From assembly GCA_033765245.1 (NCBI GenBank), contig JANRIF010000347.1, positions 1 through 51,948 on the forward strand: DNA of 51,948 nucleotides. The letters run 5' to 3'. Positions 25,504 to 34,924 of the stretch are shown here, piece after piece. The notes under the pieces are model-generated. The model did not search any database. It had not been told where the DNA came from and was given only the letters and a program-made list of their open reading frames with translations. The number at the start of each line of letters is the position of its first letter. Position 1 is the first letter of the stretch. The position numbers were made by a program, and so were the translations under genes. This stretch comes from GCA-002840015 sp033765245 (GTDB taxonomy: Bacteria > Pseudomonadota > Gammaproteobacteria > Xanthomonadales > Xanthomonadaceae).

Positions 25504-27603
25504 ATGAGTCGCAACGTAACCCCGATCGATCGATCGCGTGCCGGAGTGCTCGGCGACGTCGACCTGTTCCGCGAATTGGCCGAGCAGTCGGGCGATGTGC
25601 TGGCGATGGGCTCGGACACCGGCGCCATCGGTTACGTCAGCCCCGCCGTCGGGCCGATGCTGGGTTATGCGCCGTCCGAACTGAGCGGCCGGCATGTGCT
25701 GCGCTACGTGTACCCCGCCGACGCCGTGCGCGTACGCGCGGCCTGGGGGCGTGCGCAACAGGCAGGCGTGCGTGAGTTGACGCTTGAAGTGCGGGTGCGC
25801 CACAAGCGCGGCATCTGGCATTGGCTGGAAGCGCGGGTGCGCTGGCTGGCGGGCGGCCCCGATCAACCCGGTCGCTGGGTCGCCAGCATGCGTGACGTGA
25901 CCGAGCGGCGCGCGCTGGAGCAGCGCCTGGCGGCGCAGAAGGAGCGCGCACAGGCAACCTTGCGCGCGATCGCCGACGGTGTGATCACGGTCGACGCGCG
26001 CGGCTGCATCGAATACATCAACCCGGCCGCCGAGCGCATCACCAATTGGCCGGGCGAACTCGGCATCGGGCTCCCGGTCACCCGCGTGTTCACGCCGGTC
26101 GGCGTGCGTCAGCAGCCGCCAGAAGATGCCTCGGTGGCGGGCTTGTCGGCCTGGTTCCACTTGGTGTCGGATGCCCCGGTGACGATCGGTCGGCGCGACG
26201 GTGGCGAGGCGATCGTGCAACTGGCGGTGGCCAGCGTCGCCGACAGTGACGGCCAGCCTCAGGGCCTGGTGCTGACCTTTCGCGACACCTCGCAGACCGC
26301 CAGTCTGCTGCGCGAGCTGGCCTATCGGGCGAGCCACGATTCGCTGACCGGTCTGTTAAATCGCGAGGAGTTCGAGCGCCAGCTCAAGCGTCTGGCGAGC
26401 GAGGCGCAGGCGGGTAGCGGCGCCCATGTGCTGGCCTACGTCGACCTCGACCAGTTCAAGCTGGTCAACGACACCTGCGGCCATGCCGCCGGCGACGCGC
26501 TGCTCAAGGACGTGGCGAGGACAATGGGGTCACTGCTGTCTCCCGGCGACGTGTTGGCGCGCCTGGGAGGCGATGAATTCGGGTTGTTGATGACGCATTG
26601 CTCGGTGATCGATGCCGTGGGTACGGCACGTGCGCTGATCGCTGCCATTGGTCGGCTGCGCTTCACCTGGGCGGATCGGCAGTTCGTGCTGGGCGCATCG
26701 ATCGGCATCGCCCCGGTAACGCGCGGCGGCGCGTCGGCCGACGCGATCATGATGGCGGCCGATGCCGCCTGCTACGTCGCAAAGGAGCAGGGCCGCAACC
26801 GCGTTCACGTGTTCGAGCCCAGCGATGCCGACGTCGCCCGCCATCAGGATGAGATGCGTTGGGTGCCACGTTTGCAGACGGCGCTGGAGCTGGGTGATTT
26901 CCAGTTGCTGGCGCACGACATCGTGCCCGGCGCATCGGGCGTACCCACCGGGCGGCATCTGGAAGTGCTGATCGCGCTGCCTGACGCCAGCGGGCGGTTG
27001 ACTGCCCCCGGCGAGTTCCTGCCGGCGGCACAGCGCTACGGGCTGATGGGACAGATCGATCGCTGGGTGGTGCGGCAGGTGGTGGAATGGTTGAGCTGGC
27101 GCGGCAATACCGGCCGGCAGATGCCCGAGCTGGTGGCGGTGAACCTGTCCGGAGCGTCGTTGAGCGATGGCGAATTCCGCGATTTCGTCGAGGAGCAGGT
27201 GCGCGGCCTGCGTCGCGCGGGGGTGCTGTGCTTCGAAATCACCGAAAGCGAGGTGATCACCAACCTGACCGAGGTCGGCGCGTTCATGCAGCGGATCAAG
27301 GCGATGGGGTGTACGTTCGCGCTCGACGACTTCGGCAGCGGGCTGTCGTCGTTCGCCTACCTGCGGCGTCTGCCGGTGGACTACATCAAGATCGACGGAC
27401 AGTTCGTTCGCGACAGCTTCCACGATGGCGTGAACCTGGCGATGGTCGATTCGATCCATCGCATCGGCCGGGTGATGGGGCTCAAAACCATCGCCGAGTC
27501 GGTGGAGAACGAAGCCACCTACCGACGCATGCGCGAGATCGGCGTCGACTACTGCCAGGGCTTCTATTTCGGCGTACCCAGGCCGTTGCTCAGCATCGAT
27601 TGA
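25504..27603 (+). CDS. PAS-GGDEF-EAL cyclic-di-GMP signalling protein
   Basis: 699 residues from ATG 25504 (an in-frame TTG at 25432 would add 24 residues without similarity). Two PAS domains (about 20-145 and 155-280) lack membrane segments, so it is cytosolic. The GGDEF domain (about 290-445) has an intact active site, RLGGDEFG, near residue 355, plus DLDQFKLVND. The EAL domain (about 460-695) keeps Glu487 but reads EVL instead of EAL; other catalytic elements are present: VNLSG, EITESEV, DDFGSG, YIKIDG and IAESVE. It could therefore make and break c-di-GMP, with PAS input choosing. It is transcribed alone. Confidence 0.95.
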   Translation: MSRNVTPIDRSRAGVLGDVDLFRELAEQSGDVLAMGSDTGAIGYVSPAVGPMLGYAPSELSGRHVLRYVYPADAVRVRAAWGRAQQAGVRELTLEVRVRHKRGIWHWLEARVRWLAGGPDQPGRWVASMRDVTERRALEQRLAAQKERAQATLRAIADGVITVDARGCIEYINPAAERITNWPGELGIGLPVTRVFTPVGVRQQPPEDASVAGLSAWFHLVSDAPVTIGRRDGGEAIVQLAVASVADSDGQPQGLVLTFRDTSQTASLLRELAYRASHDSLTGLLNREEFERQLKRLASEAQAGSGAHVLAYVDLDQFKLVNDTCGHAAGDALLKDVARTMGSLLSPGDVLARLGGDEFGLLMTHCSVIDAVGTARALIAAIGRLRFTWADRQFVLGASIGIAPVTRGGASADAIMMAADAACYVAKEQGRNRVHVFEPSDADVARHQDEMRWVPRLQTALELGDFQLLAHDIVPGASGVPTGRHLEVLIALPDASGRLTAPGEFLPAAQRYGLMGQIDRWVVRQVVEWLSWRGNTGRQMPELVAVNLSGASLSDGEFRDFVEEQVRGLRRAGVLCFEITESEVITNLTEVGAFMQRIKAMGCTFALDDFGSGLSSFAYLRRLPVDYIKIDGQFVRDSFHDGVNLAMVDSIHRIGRVMGLKTIAESVENEATYRRMREIGVDYCQGFYFGVPRPLLSID

Positions 27604-27667
27604 CAGGGCGCGAGATGGGGTCGTTTGACGTCAAGCGCCGGCCGCGCGGCCAGTCGCCCGCAAGCGG
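27604..27667. other. Short gap after the GGDEF-EAL gene
   Basis: No gene or clear terminator before the REP element that follows. Confidence 0.3.
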
Positions 27668-27719
27668 TCTCCTACAACAGCGTGCGGCGCTCTTGTGGGA
27701 GCGCGCTTGCGCGCGACAG
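27668..27719. repeat. REP-type palindromic element, inverted pair
   Basis: TGTGGGAGCGCGCTTGCGCG (27694-27713) followed by CGACAG is the classical REP word of Pseudomonas/Lysobacterales, with a GCGCGC/TTGC-loop stem. TCTCCTACAAC at 27668-27678 is an inverted, shortened copy of its head, giving a BIME-like pair between convergent genes. Confidence 0.8.
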
Positions 27720-27790
27720 CCGCCGCGTGTTGGCTGGGCCAAGATCCTTGAGTCGCTGCCATGCGGCGCGATCAGCGCCGTCTCCGAACC

Positions 27791-29044
27791 TCAACGCTGC
27801 TTGCGATAGCGCGCCAGTTCCAGCCAGTCGTGCGACGGCAGCTTCAAGGCGTGGTCCAGCAGGGTCGGGAACAATCCCGACGGGGCGCCGCTTTCGCTGT
27901 TCCACAAGATCGCCACGCCCAGGTCGCGCTCGGGCAGGATGCCCACGATCGCGCGGTAGCCCTGCACCGCGCCGGCGTGATACAGCAACGGATGTCCGGA
28001 GTAATCCATCACCCGCCAACCGAGGCCGTAGTGCGCGTCTCGCAGTCGCTCGCGTCGCCATGGTGCGCCGCGCAACTGGTCGGGCGTGCGCACGCGCGGC
28101 GCGTGCACGGCGTCCAGCACCGACTCGGGCAGGATGTCGGGCCGGTGGCCGGACTGCGCGATCAGCCATTGCGCGAGGTCGTGCACACTGGCGTTGACGC
28201 CGGCTGCCGGGGGAATCCGGTAGTAGGTTTCCTTGGGCCGCACCGCCATCCAGCGCCCGCGACTGCGTACGTGCGGGCGTGCCCAGCTTGCGCTGGCTTC
28301 GAGCGCATCGCGACCGTAAGTGGCGGTGTCCATGCCGAGCGGGTGAAACAGCCGCTTTTCGACCAGGTGATAGTAGAAGTCGCCGGTCACCGCGAACGCG
28401 ACGTCGCCGATCAGACTGAATGCGATGTTCTGGTAGGCATAGCAATCGCCCGGCGAGCAGGTGACCGGAACCTGCTCAAGCTTGGCCACCAGCAGCGGAA
28501 ACGGCTGGTCGGCTTCCAGGTCGCGGTCGAAGGCGTTGAACGGCAGGCCGACGCGGTGACTGAGGATGTCGAGCACCGTCAGGTTTTGCGCCGACTGCAT
28601 GTCCTGCAGCTTGAACTGCGGCAGGTAGGTGGTGATGTGGGCATCCCAGGACAGCGTGCCGTCGCGCACCAGCAACGCGGCGAGGGTGCTGGCGAAGGTC
28701 TTGGACAACGACGCCACCCGGAACATGGTGTCGGCCGTCACCGGTTGCTTTTTCCCCGCCTCGACCACTCCGAATCCGCGCGCGGTGACGATCTCGCCCC
28801 GATGCACCAGTGCGATCGCCAATCCGGGGATGCGCGCCTCGCTGACCACGCGCCCGGCCAGGCGTTCGAGTTCGCGCGCCTCGGCCGAGGCGTCGAAGCG
28901 CTGCGCGGCGTTCGCGCTGGCGGCCTCGGCGTATGCCTTCTGGCAGGGCATCGCCACCGCACCCAGCGCGCACAATAGCGCCGTCAGCGCGAGGCGGTGA
29001 CGTGTGGGGGCGGCGTTGGCGTGGGTGTGGGAAGGTCGAAGCAC
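27791..29044 (-). CDS. Secreted serine hydrolase, class C beta-lactamase family
   Basis: 417 residues from GTG 29044; the frame stays open to an ATG at 29134, so the start is uncertain. Signal sequence RLALTALLCALGAVAM then AYAEA. Catalytic elements of the AmpC/PBP4/EstB fold are visible: SLSK (nucleophile Ser and Lys), YAYQN as the Tyr-x-Asn motif, and YHAGAVQGYR where the third motif is HAG. The family includes D-aminopeptidases, esterases and beta-lactamases; substrate cannot be told. A TAGAAT hexamer (29056-29051, minus strand) only five bases before the GTG suggests either a near-leaderless mRNA or a different start. It is divergent from lemA. Confidence 0.88.
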   Translation of the reverse strand: MLRPSHTHANAAPTRHRLALTALLCALGAVAMPCQKAYAEAASANAAQRFDASAEARELERLAGRVVSEARIPGLAIALVHRGEIVTARGFGVVEAGKKQPVTADTMFRVASLSKTFASTLAALLVRDGTLSWDAHITTYLPQFKLQDMQSAQNLTVLDILSHRVGLPFNAFDRDLEADQPFPLLVAKLEQVPVTCSPGDCYAYQNIAFSLIGDVAFAVTGDFYYHLVEKRLFHPLGMDTATYGRDALEASASWARPHVRSRGRWMAVRPKETYYRIPPAAGVNASVHDLAQWLIAQSGHRPDILPESVLDAVHAPRVRTPDQLRGAPWRRERLRDAHYGLGWRVMDYSGHPLLYHAGAVQGYRAIVGILPERDLGVAILWNSESGAPSGLFPTLLDHALKLPSHDWLELARYRKQR

Positions 29045-29180
29045 GGGGTATTCTAGCTTTGCGTTGGCGCGCGCATCTGAATGGGCAAGCCTCGATAGTG
29101 TGGCGCCGATCACGATTGGGGAAACTCCGGTCACGTCCGGGTTTGCTCAGCGGCGGGCAATCACAACCGGGAGAACGTTC

Positions 29181-29762
29181 ATGGGCTGGATCATGCTGTT
29201 GTTGCCGGTGGTTTTGGCGTTCTGGGCGATCTCGATCTACAACGGGCTGATCGCCGCCCGCAACGGCTACAAGAATGCGTTCGCGCAGATCGACGTGCAA
29301 CTGTCCCGTCGGCACGACCTGATTCCCAATCTGGTGGAAGTGGCCAAGGGCTACCTGGCGCACGAGCGCGAGACGCTGGACGCGGTGATCTCGGCGCGCG
29401 CGAAGGCAGTGGCCGGGCTGGGCGCGGCCAAGGCCCATGCGGGCGAGGCGCAGGCGATGCAGACGCTCGGTGCGTCGGAAGGGGCGCTGACCGGCGCGCT
29501 CGGGCGGCTGCTGGCGGTGGCCGAAGCCTACCCCGACCTCAAGGCCAACCAGACCATGATGCAACTCTCGGAGGAGCTCAGCTCCACCGAGAACCGGGTC
29601 GCGTTCGCGCGGCAGGCGTTCAACGATTCGGTGATGGGCTACAACAACCGACGCGAGGTGTTCCCGTCCAGTGTCGTGGCCGGGATGTTCCAGTTCCAGC
29701 CCGCGGCATTGCTGGAAATCGCCGATCCGGGCATGCGCGAAGCGCCCAAGGTGAAGTTCTGA
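29181..29762 (+). CDS. lemA: LemA family protein
   Basis: 193 residues, ATG 29181 after GGGAG. One N-terminal membrane helix (about residues 2-22) and the LemA motif IYNGLIAARNGYKNAFAQID with RHDLIPNLVEVAKGY are present; C-terminal part has NDSVMGYNNRREVFPSS. LemA proteins are helical membrane-anchored proteins of poorly known role that are commonly encoded with HtpX-like proteases, as here (38-base gap). Confidence 0.95.
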   Translation: MGWIMLLLPVVLAFWAISIYNGLIAARNGYKNAFAQIDVQLSRRHDLIPNLVEVAKGYLAHERETLDAVISARAKAVAGLGAAKAHAGEAQAMQTLGASEGALTGALGRLLAVAEAYPDLKANQTMMQLSEELSSTENRVAFARQAFNDSVMGYNNRREVFPSSVVAGMFQFQPAALLEIADPGMREAPKVKF

Positions 29763-29800
29763 GCCGGCGCGCGCGCCGCTGAGGCTCGCGATCGCAAGCG

Positions 29801-31753
29801 ATGGATTTCTTCGAACGTCAACGCATCGCGCGCACGCAATCGCGGCGTCTGCTGGTGCTGTTCGTGCTGGCGGTGATCGCGATCGTGCTCGCAGTCGACG
29901 TGGCGGTGCTGTTTGCGCTCGGCCTGACGGCGCCGGACACGGTCGGTGTTGGTAGCGGTTTCTGGGCGACGGTGGTCGCCAATCGCGTCGCGCTGATAGC
30001 GGTCAGCGCGCTGGTGCTGGCGGTGATCGCGATCGCCTCGCTGGCGCGCACCGCGACGCTGCGCGCCGGCGGCTCCGCGGTCGCGCGCGAGCTGGGCGGT
30101 ACGGCGGTGCCGGCCGACACCCGCGATCCGCACTACCGGCGCTTGCGCAACGTGGTCGAGGAGATCGCGATTGCGTCGGGGGTGCCGGTGCCGGATATTT
30201 TCGTGCTCGAAAGCGAAGCCGCGATCAATGCCTTCGCGGCGGGCTACGGCCCGGCAGATGCCGCCGTCGCGGTGACCCGCGGCGCGCTCGACCGGCTCAA
30301 TCGCGACGAGTTGCAAGGCGTGGTGGCGCACGAGTTCAGCCACATCCTCAACGGCGACATGCGGCTCAATATCCATCTGATGGGGGTGCTGTTCGGCATC
30401 CTTGCGCTCGCCATGATCGGTCGGCGCCTGCTCGTGCACGGGCGCATCGTGCGTGTCGGTCGTTCGCGCGGCGCGTCGGAGGCGGCGCTGGTCGGGTTGG
30501 CGCTGATGATCTGCGGCTACATCGGGCTGTTGTTCGCGCGCCTGATCAAGGCCGGGGTCAGCCGCCAGCGCGAGTTGTTGGCGGATGCCTCGGCGGTGCA
30601 GTTCACACGCCAGGCCAGCGGCCTGGCCGGCGCGCTGAAGAAGATCGCCGGGCTGCGCGAAGGTTCGCGCCTGACCAGTGCGCAGGCCGAGCAGGTCAGC
30701 CACATGCTGTTTGGCGAAGGGCTGGGACTGTCCTCGATCTGGGCCAGTCATCCGCCCTTGCTGGAGCGCATTCGCGCGCTGGACCCCGGATTTTCCCCCG
30801 CGCACATGGCGGCGCTGCGGCGCCAGCAAGACGCGCTGCCTCCCGACGGGCCGGCCGAGGACCGGCTGCTGTTGGCTGCCACCCCTCATGGCACGGGCGT
30901 CCCCGCTGCGGCACAGACGGTGGCGGTCGCCGCCGCGGCGGTGCCAGCGCACGTAGCGGCACCGCAAACCGGTGATCGCGACCTCGCGATGGCGATTGCC
31001 GATGCGATACCGACCGAGTTGCGCATCGCCGCGCGCAGCCACGAGCGGGTGATGGCGTTGGTGTTGGCGCTGCTGCATGGCGGCGACCCGATCGTCGGCG
31101 AGCGTCAATGGGCGCTGGTGGAGACCCATCACGGCCGGGGCATGCTCGACGACATGATCGCGCTGCTGGCGCACACGCGCGTGCTGCATCCGATGGCACG
31201 GCTGCCGCTGGCGGAACTGGCATTGCCAGCGCTGCGCCGGCGTCCACGCCCGCAGTTGCAGCAGTTCATGGCCACCGTGCACGGCATGATCCACGCCGAT
31301 CGCCAGGTCGCGGTGTTCGAGTATTGCCTGTCCACCCTGTTGCAGGTGCAAGTGCAGCAGGCGCTCGATCCGTCGCGCTACTGGCAGTCGGGGCGACGCA
31401 AGCCCGGTCAGTGCGCGCCCGGCATCGTGGGGCTGCTGGTGCGACTCGCGTACGAGGGTCATGCCGACGATCGCAAGGCGGCGCGGCGCGCCTTCGTCGC
31501 GGGCATCCAACGGGTGTTGCCGGATGCCGGCGGTGCATGGCCCGAGGTGCCGCCGCCGCTCGAATCGCTGGACACGGTGTGGCCGCAGTTGCTGCAACTC
31601 TCGCCTGCGGGCAAGGCGATGTTGATCGAAGCGATGGTGGTCGCGGTGTCGCACGACGGCCGCTTGCGGGTGGCCGAGGTCGAATTGCTGCGCACCGTGT
31701 GCGCCTTGCTTGAATGCCCGCTGCCGCCGCTGTTCGGGATGGAATGCGATTGA
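29801..31753 (+). CDS. M48 metallopeptidase with C-terminal TerB-like extension
   Basis: 650 residues. Two N-terminal membrane segments (about 15-45 and 60-85), then the M48 catalytic domain with zinc motif His177-Glu178-x-x-His181 in VVAHEFSHILNGDMRLN. Two more membrane segments follow (about 195-260), then RQRELLADASAVQFTRQ, whose Glu is the third ligand, and a CAAX-protease/HtpX-like end near residue 350. The last 300 residues are extra: helical sequence ending in AVSHDGRLRVAEVELLRTVC, which resembles TerB-type domains. HtpX itself is about 290 residues, so this is a long variant. LemA partner and position suggest membrane-protein quality control. Confidence 0.9.
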   Translation: MDFFERQRIARTQSRRLLVLFVLAVIAIVLAVDVAVLFALGLTAPDTVGVGSGFWATVVANRVALIAVSALVLAVIAIASLARTATLRAGGSAVARELGGTAVPADTRDPHYRRLRNVVEEIAIASGVPVPDIFVLESEAAINAFAAGYGPADAAVAVTRGALDRLNRDELQGVVAHEFSHILNGDMRLNIHLMGVLFGILALAMIGRRLLVHGRIVRVGRSRGASEAALVGLALMICGYIGLLFARLIKAGVSRQRELLADASAVQFTRQASGLAGALKKIAGLREGSRLTSAQAEQVSHMLFGEGLGLSSIWASHPPLLERIRALDPGFSPAHMAALRRQQDALPPDGPAEDRLLLAATPHGTGVPAAAQTVAVAAAAVPAHVAAPQTGDRDLAMAIADAIPTELRIAARSHERVMALVLALLHGGDPIVGERQWALVETHHGRGMLDDMIALLAHTRVLHPMARLPLAELALPALRRRPRPQLQQFMATVHGMIHADRQVAVFEYCLSTLLQVQVQQALDPSRYWQSGRRKPGQCAPGIVGLLVRLAYEGHADDRKAARRAFVAGIQRVLPDAGGAWPEVPPPLESLDTVWPQLLQLSPAGKAMLIEAMVVAVSHDGRLRVAEVELLRTVCALLECPLPPLFGMECD

Positions 31754-31879
31754 GCATCACGCCGTGTGGGACGCCGTGGCGGCCGACCAGCGGTGCCCGG
31801 GCAGGGCACGCAACAGCAGTTGTCCGTGAGTGGCGTTCCATGCGCGGGCGATGGCTACCCCCCGATCAGGTGATCCCCA

Positions 31880-33457
31880 TCAGCTCCCGATCAGATCTGC
31901 GGCGCGCTCGGCGATCATCATGGTGGGCGCGTTGGTGTTGCCGCCGATCAGCTTGGGCATCACCGAGGCATCGACCACGCGCAGGCCCGCCACACCATGC
32001 ACCCGCAGTTGCGGGTCGACCACTGCGTGATCGTCCTGGCCCATGCGGCAGGTGCCGATCGGGTGATAGATGGTTTCCGCCTTGGCGCGGATGAAGGCAT
32101 CCACGCGCGCGTCGTCGATTACTTCCTCGCCGGGGAAAATTTCGTCGCCGCGATAAGGATCGAACGCCGGCTGCGCGAAAATTTCGCGCGCCAGCCGCAC
32201 GCCCTCGCGCATCATGGTGAGGTCGTAGCCGTCCGCATCGCTCAGATAATCGGGTTCGATGCGTACCGGGTCGAGCGGATTGCTGGTCTGCAACAGCAGC
32301 CGGCCGCGACTGCGCGGTCGCAGCGCGCAGGCGTGCAGGGTGAAGCCATCGCCGGGGAGGCGGTGGCGGCCATGGTCGTCCAACTGCGCCGGCACGAAAT
32401 GGAACTGCAGGTCGGGGCGCTCGTCCACCGCCAGCCGCGAGCGCAGGAAGCCGCCACTCTCGGCGATGTTGCTGGTGCCGGGGCCACGCCGCGCGAAAAT
32501 GAACTGCAGCGCCGCCAGTACTTCGTTGCTGCGGTCGTAGGTGATCGGTTGGGTGCATTTGTGCAGGGTGCAGATGTCCAGGTGATCCTGCAGGTTGGCG
32601 CCGACGCCCGGCAGGTCGGCCCGTACCTCGATGCCGAGGCGGCGCAATTCGGCCGCGGGGCCTATGCCCGACAGCATCAGCAACTGCGGCGAATTGATCG
32701 CGCCGCCGCTCAGGATGACTTCGCGGCGCGCGCCTTCGCAGTAGATGCCGCGGCCGGCCACGGTGTAGGCCACTCCGCTGGCGCGATCGCCCTCGAATAC
32801 CAGGCGCGTGGCGGTGGCGCGGGTGATGACCTTGAGGTTGGGGCGGTCGCGCACCGGCGCCAGGTACGCCGCAGCGCTGGAGCAGCGCGTGCCGCGGCGT
32901 TGGGTGACCTGGTACCAGCCGAAGCCTTCCTGACGCACGCCGTTGAAGTCGTCGTTGCGCGGCAGACCGGCCTGCGCGGCGGCGTCGAGGAATACCTGCG
33001 ACAACGGGTTGGTGTAACGCAGATCCGATACCGACAGCGGTCCGGAACCGCCGTGCAGCGCGTCCTCGCCACGGCTGTTGCCCTCGGAGCGTTTGAAGTA
33101 CGGCAGCACCGCATCCCAGTGCCAGCCGTCGGCGCCCATCTGCGCCCACTCGTCGTAGTCGCGGGCATGGCCGCGGACGTAGCACATGGCGTTGATCGAA
33201 CTCGATCCGCCCAACACCCGGCCACGCGGCCACCACAGCCGGCGGCCACCAAGTTGCGGCACCGGCGCGGTCTCGTAGTTCCAGTTCACGCCCTTGCGAC
33301 TGACCAGCTTGGCGATGCCGGCGGGCATGTGGATGAACGGGTGCCAGTCGCTCGGTCCGGCTTCCAGCAGCAACACCTTGACCGCGGGATCGGCACTCAG
33401 CCGATTGGCCAGGACACAGCCGGCGGACCCGGCTCCGACGATGATGTAGTCGTACAC
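31880..33457 (-). CDS. GMC-family FAD oxidoreductase (choline dehydrogenase-like)
   Basis: 525 residues, GTG start at 33457 so that the FAD-binding motif YDYIIVGAGSAGCVLANRL begins directly. GMC signatures: LLLEAGP, GRVLGGSSSINAM, the ADP-ribose-binding and second signature GGAINSPQLLMLSGIGP, and the C-terminal catalytic His/Asn pair in YHPIGTCRMG and GGNTNAPTMMIAERAADL. Length and motifs are typical for choline/alcohol dehydrogenases (BetA, AlkJ). It stands alone; no betaine aldehyde dehydrogenase or BetI regulator is beside it, so an alcohol other than choline is quite possible. Confidence 0.95.
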   Translation of the reverse strand: MYDYIIVGAGSAGCVLANRLSADPAVKVLLLEAGPSDWHPFIHMPAGIAKLVSRKGVNWNYETAPVPQLGGRRLWWPRGRVLGGSSSINAMCYVRGHARDYDEWAQMGADGWHWDAVLPYFKRSEGNSRGEDALHGGSGPLSVSDLRYTNPLSQVFLDAAAQAGLPRNDDFNGVRQEGFGWYQVTQRRGTRCSSAAAYLAPVRDRPNLKVITRATATRLVFEGDRASGVAYTVAGRGIYCEGARREVILSGGAINSPQLLMLSGIGPAAELRRLGIEVRADLPGVGANLQDHLDICTLHKCTQPITYDRSNEVLAALQFIFARRGPGTSNIAESGGFLRSRLAVDERPDLQFHFVPAQLDDHGRHRLPGDGFTLHACALRPRSRGRLLLQTSNPLDPVRIEPDYLSDADGYDLTMMREGVRLAREIFAQPAFDPYRGDEIFPGEEVIDDARVDAFIRAKAETIYHPIGTCRMGQDDHAVVDPQLRVHGVAGLRVVDASVMPKLIGGNTNAPTMMIAERAADLIGS

Positions 33458-33628
33458 GATACGCGCCTGTGCGGGATGACGGGACGTTAGGCGCAGCCCC
33501 TAGAGCAATTGCTCCATCGGGCGGCGCTGGCCATTGGCTGGGCGCGCGGTCCGGGCGCCTGCATCGCAACGCTGGCGCGCGGGCAACCGCTTGGGCTACC
33601 GTGCGCGGGCCGGATTCGTGGACGCGAA

Positions 33629-34924
33629 ATGAGCAACGCACTGTCAAGCTGGACGCACGGCCTCGCCGCGGCCTGGGGCGAATCCCGCCCGTTGCGCTGG
33701 GCGTTCGCCTATTTCTTCTTCCTGCTCACCGGTTACTACGTGTTGCGCCCGGTGCGCGATGCGCTCGGCTCCACCCAGAACCTGCAACTGCTGTTCACCG
33801 GCACCTTTGTGTCGATGCTGGTGCTGCAGCCGCTCTACGGCGCGCTGGTCAGCCGTTACCCGCGGCGGGTGTTCCTGCCGGTGGTGTACCTGGTGTTCAT
33901 CGCCTGCCTGTTGTTTTTCTACTGGGCCTTCCAGCACGACTTTGCCTGGCGCAGCGGCGTGTTCTTCGTGTGGGTGGCGGTGTTCAACCTGTTTGCGGTG
34001 TCGGTGTTCTGGAGCTTCATGGCGGACGTGTTCCGCAACGCCGATGCCAAGCGCGTGTACGGCTACATCGGTGCCGGCGGCACCCTGGGCGGCTTTCTGG
34101 GCCCGGCGTTGAGCCGCACGTTGGTGGGTTACGTGGGCGTGGCCAATCTATTGCTGGTGTCGGCGTTCATGCTGGCGATGTGCCTGTTGTGCATTCAGCG
34201 GCTGCGGCCTTGGGCGCTGCTGCGCGAGCGCGAGGATCGGCAGGCGCGCGGCGGTGCGGCCGACACCGATGCCGCAATGGGCGGCACGGTGCTGGCCGGT
34301 CTGCGCCTGATCCGGCAGCAGCCGCTGTTGCGGGCGCTGGTGATCCTGATGTTCTTCGGGGTTGGCGTGGGCACTCTGCTGTACAACGAGCAGGCGTTGA
34401 TCGCGCGCACCCACTTTTCCGACGACAGCGCACGTACCGCTTATTACGCCGGCATCGACCTGGCGATCAATGCGCTCACGCTGGCGATCCAGGTGTTGCT
34501 GACGCGCACCTTGCTGACCCGCTACGGCGTGGCGCCGCTACTGTTGATCCCCAGCGGTGTGGTGCTGCTCGGGTTTGCCGCCCTCACCGCCTCGCCGTTG
34601 CCGATGCTGGTGGCGGTGGTGCAGGTGGTGACGCGCTCGGGCGAATTTGCGCTGATGAAGCCGGCACGCGAGACGCTGTACACCCGCGTCGACCGCGAGT
34701 CGCGCTACAAGGCCAAGGCGGTGATCGATACGGTGATCTACCGTGGCGGCGACCTCACCTTCGCGTGGGCGCACAAGTTCCTGGCGCTGGGCGGCACGGC
34801 GATGGTGTTCGGTGCGGGCATGCTGGTTGCGGCCGGGCTGTGCTTCGGTGCCTGGCGGGTGGCGTTGGCGCAGAAGTGCCTGGACGCGCCCGCCGACGCG
34901 CACCCCGGCGAGGGGGTCGCATGA
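33629..34924 (+). CDS. MFS transporter, nucleotide-carrier-like group
   Basis: 431 residues, ATG 33629, with about 12 membrane segments. The motif FFLLTGYYVLRPVRDALG near residue 30 is typical of the NTP/ADP-carrier-like major facilitator group, and FWSFMADVFRNADAKRVYG and GELFALMKPARETL-type sequence (here SGEFALMKPARETLYTRV) also occur in that group. In free-living bacteria the substrate of this group is not known; import of nucleotides is only one possibility. The ATG of the next gene overlaps its stop codon, implying the two products act together. Confidence 0.85.
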   Translation: MSNALSSWTHGLAAAWGESRPLRWAFAYFFFLLTGYYVLRPVRDALGSTQNLQLLFTGTFVSMLVLQPLYGALVSRYPRRVFLPVVYLVFIACLLFFYWAFQHDFAWRSGVFFVWVAVFNLFAVSVFWSFMADVFRNADAKRVYGYIGAGGTLGGFLGPALSRTLVGYVGVANLLLVSAFMLAMCLLCIQRLRPWALLREREDRQARGGAADTDAAMGGTVLAGLRLIRQQPLLRALVILMFFGVGVGTLLYNEQALIARTHFSDDSARTAYYAGIDLAINALTLAIQVLLTRTLLTRYGVAPLLLIPSGVVLLGFAALTASPLPMLVAVVQVVTRSGEFALMKPARETLYTRVDRESRYKAKAVIDTVIYRGGDLTFAWAHKFLALGGTAMVFGAGMLVAAGLCFGAWRVALAQKCLDAPADAHPGEGVA

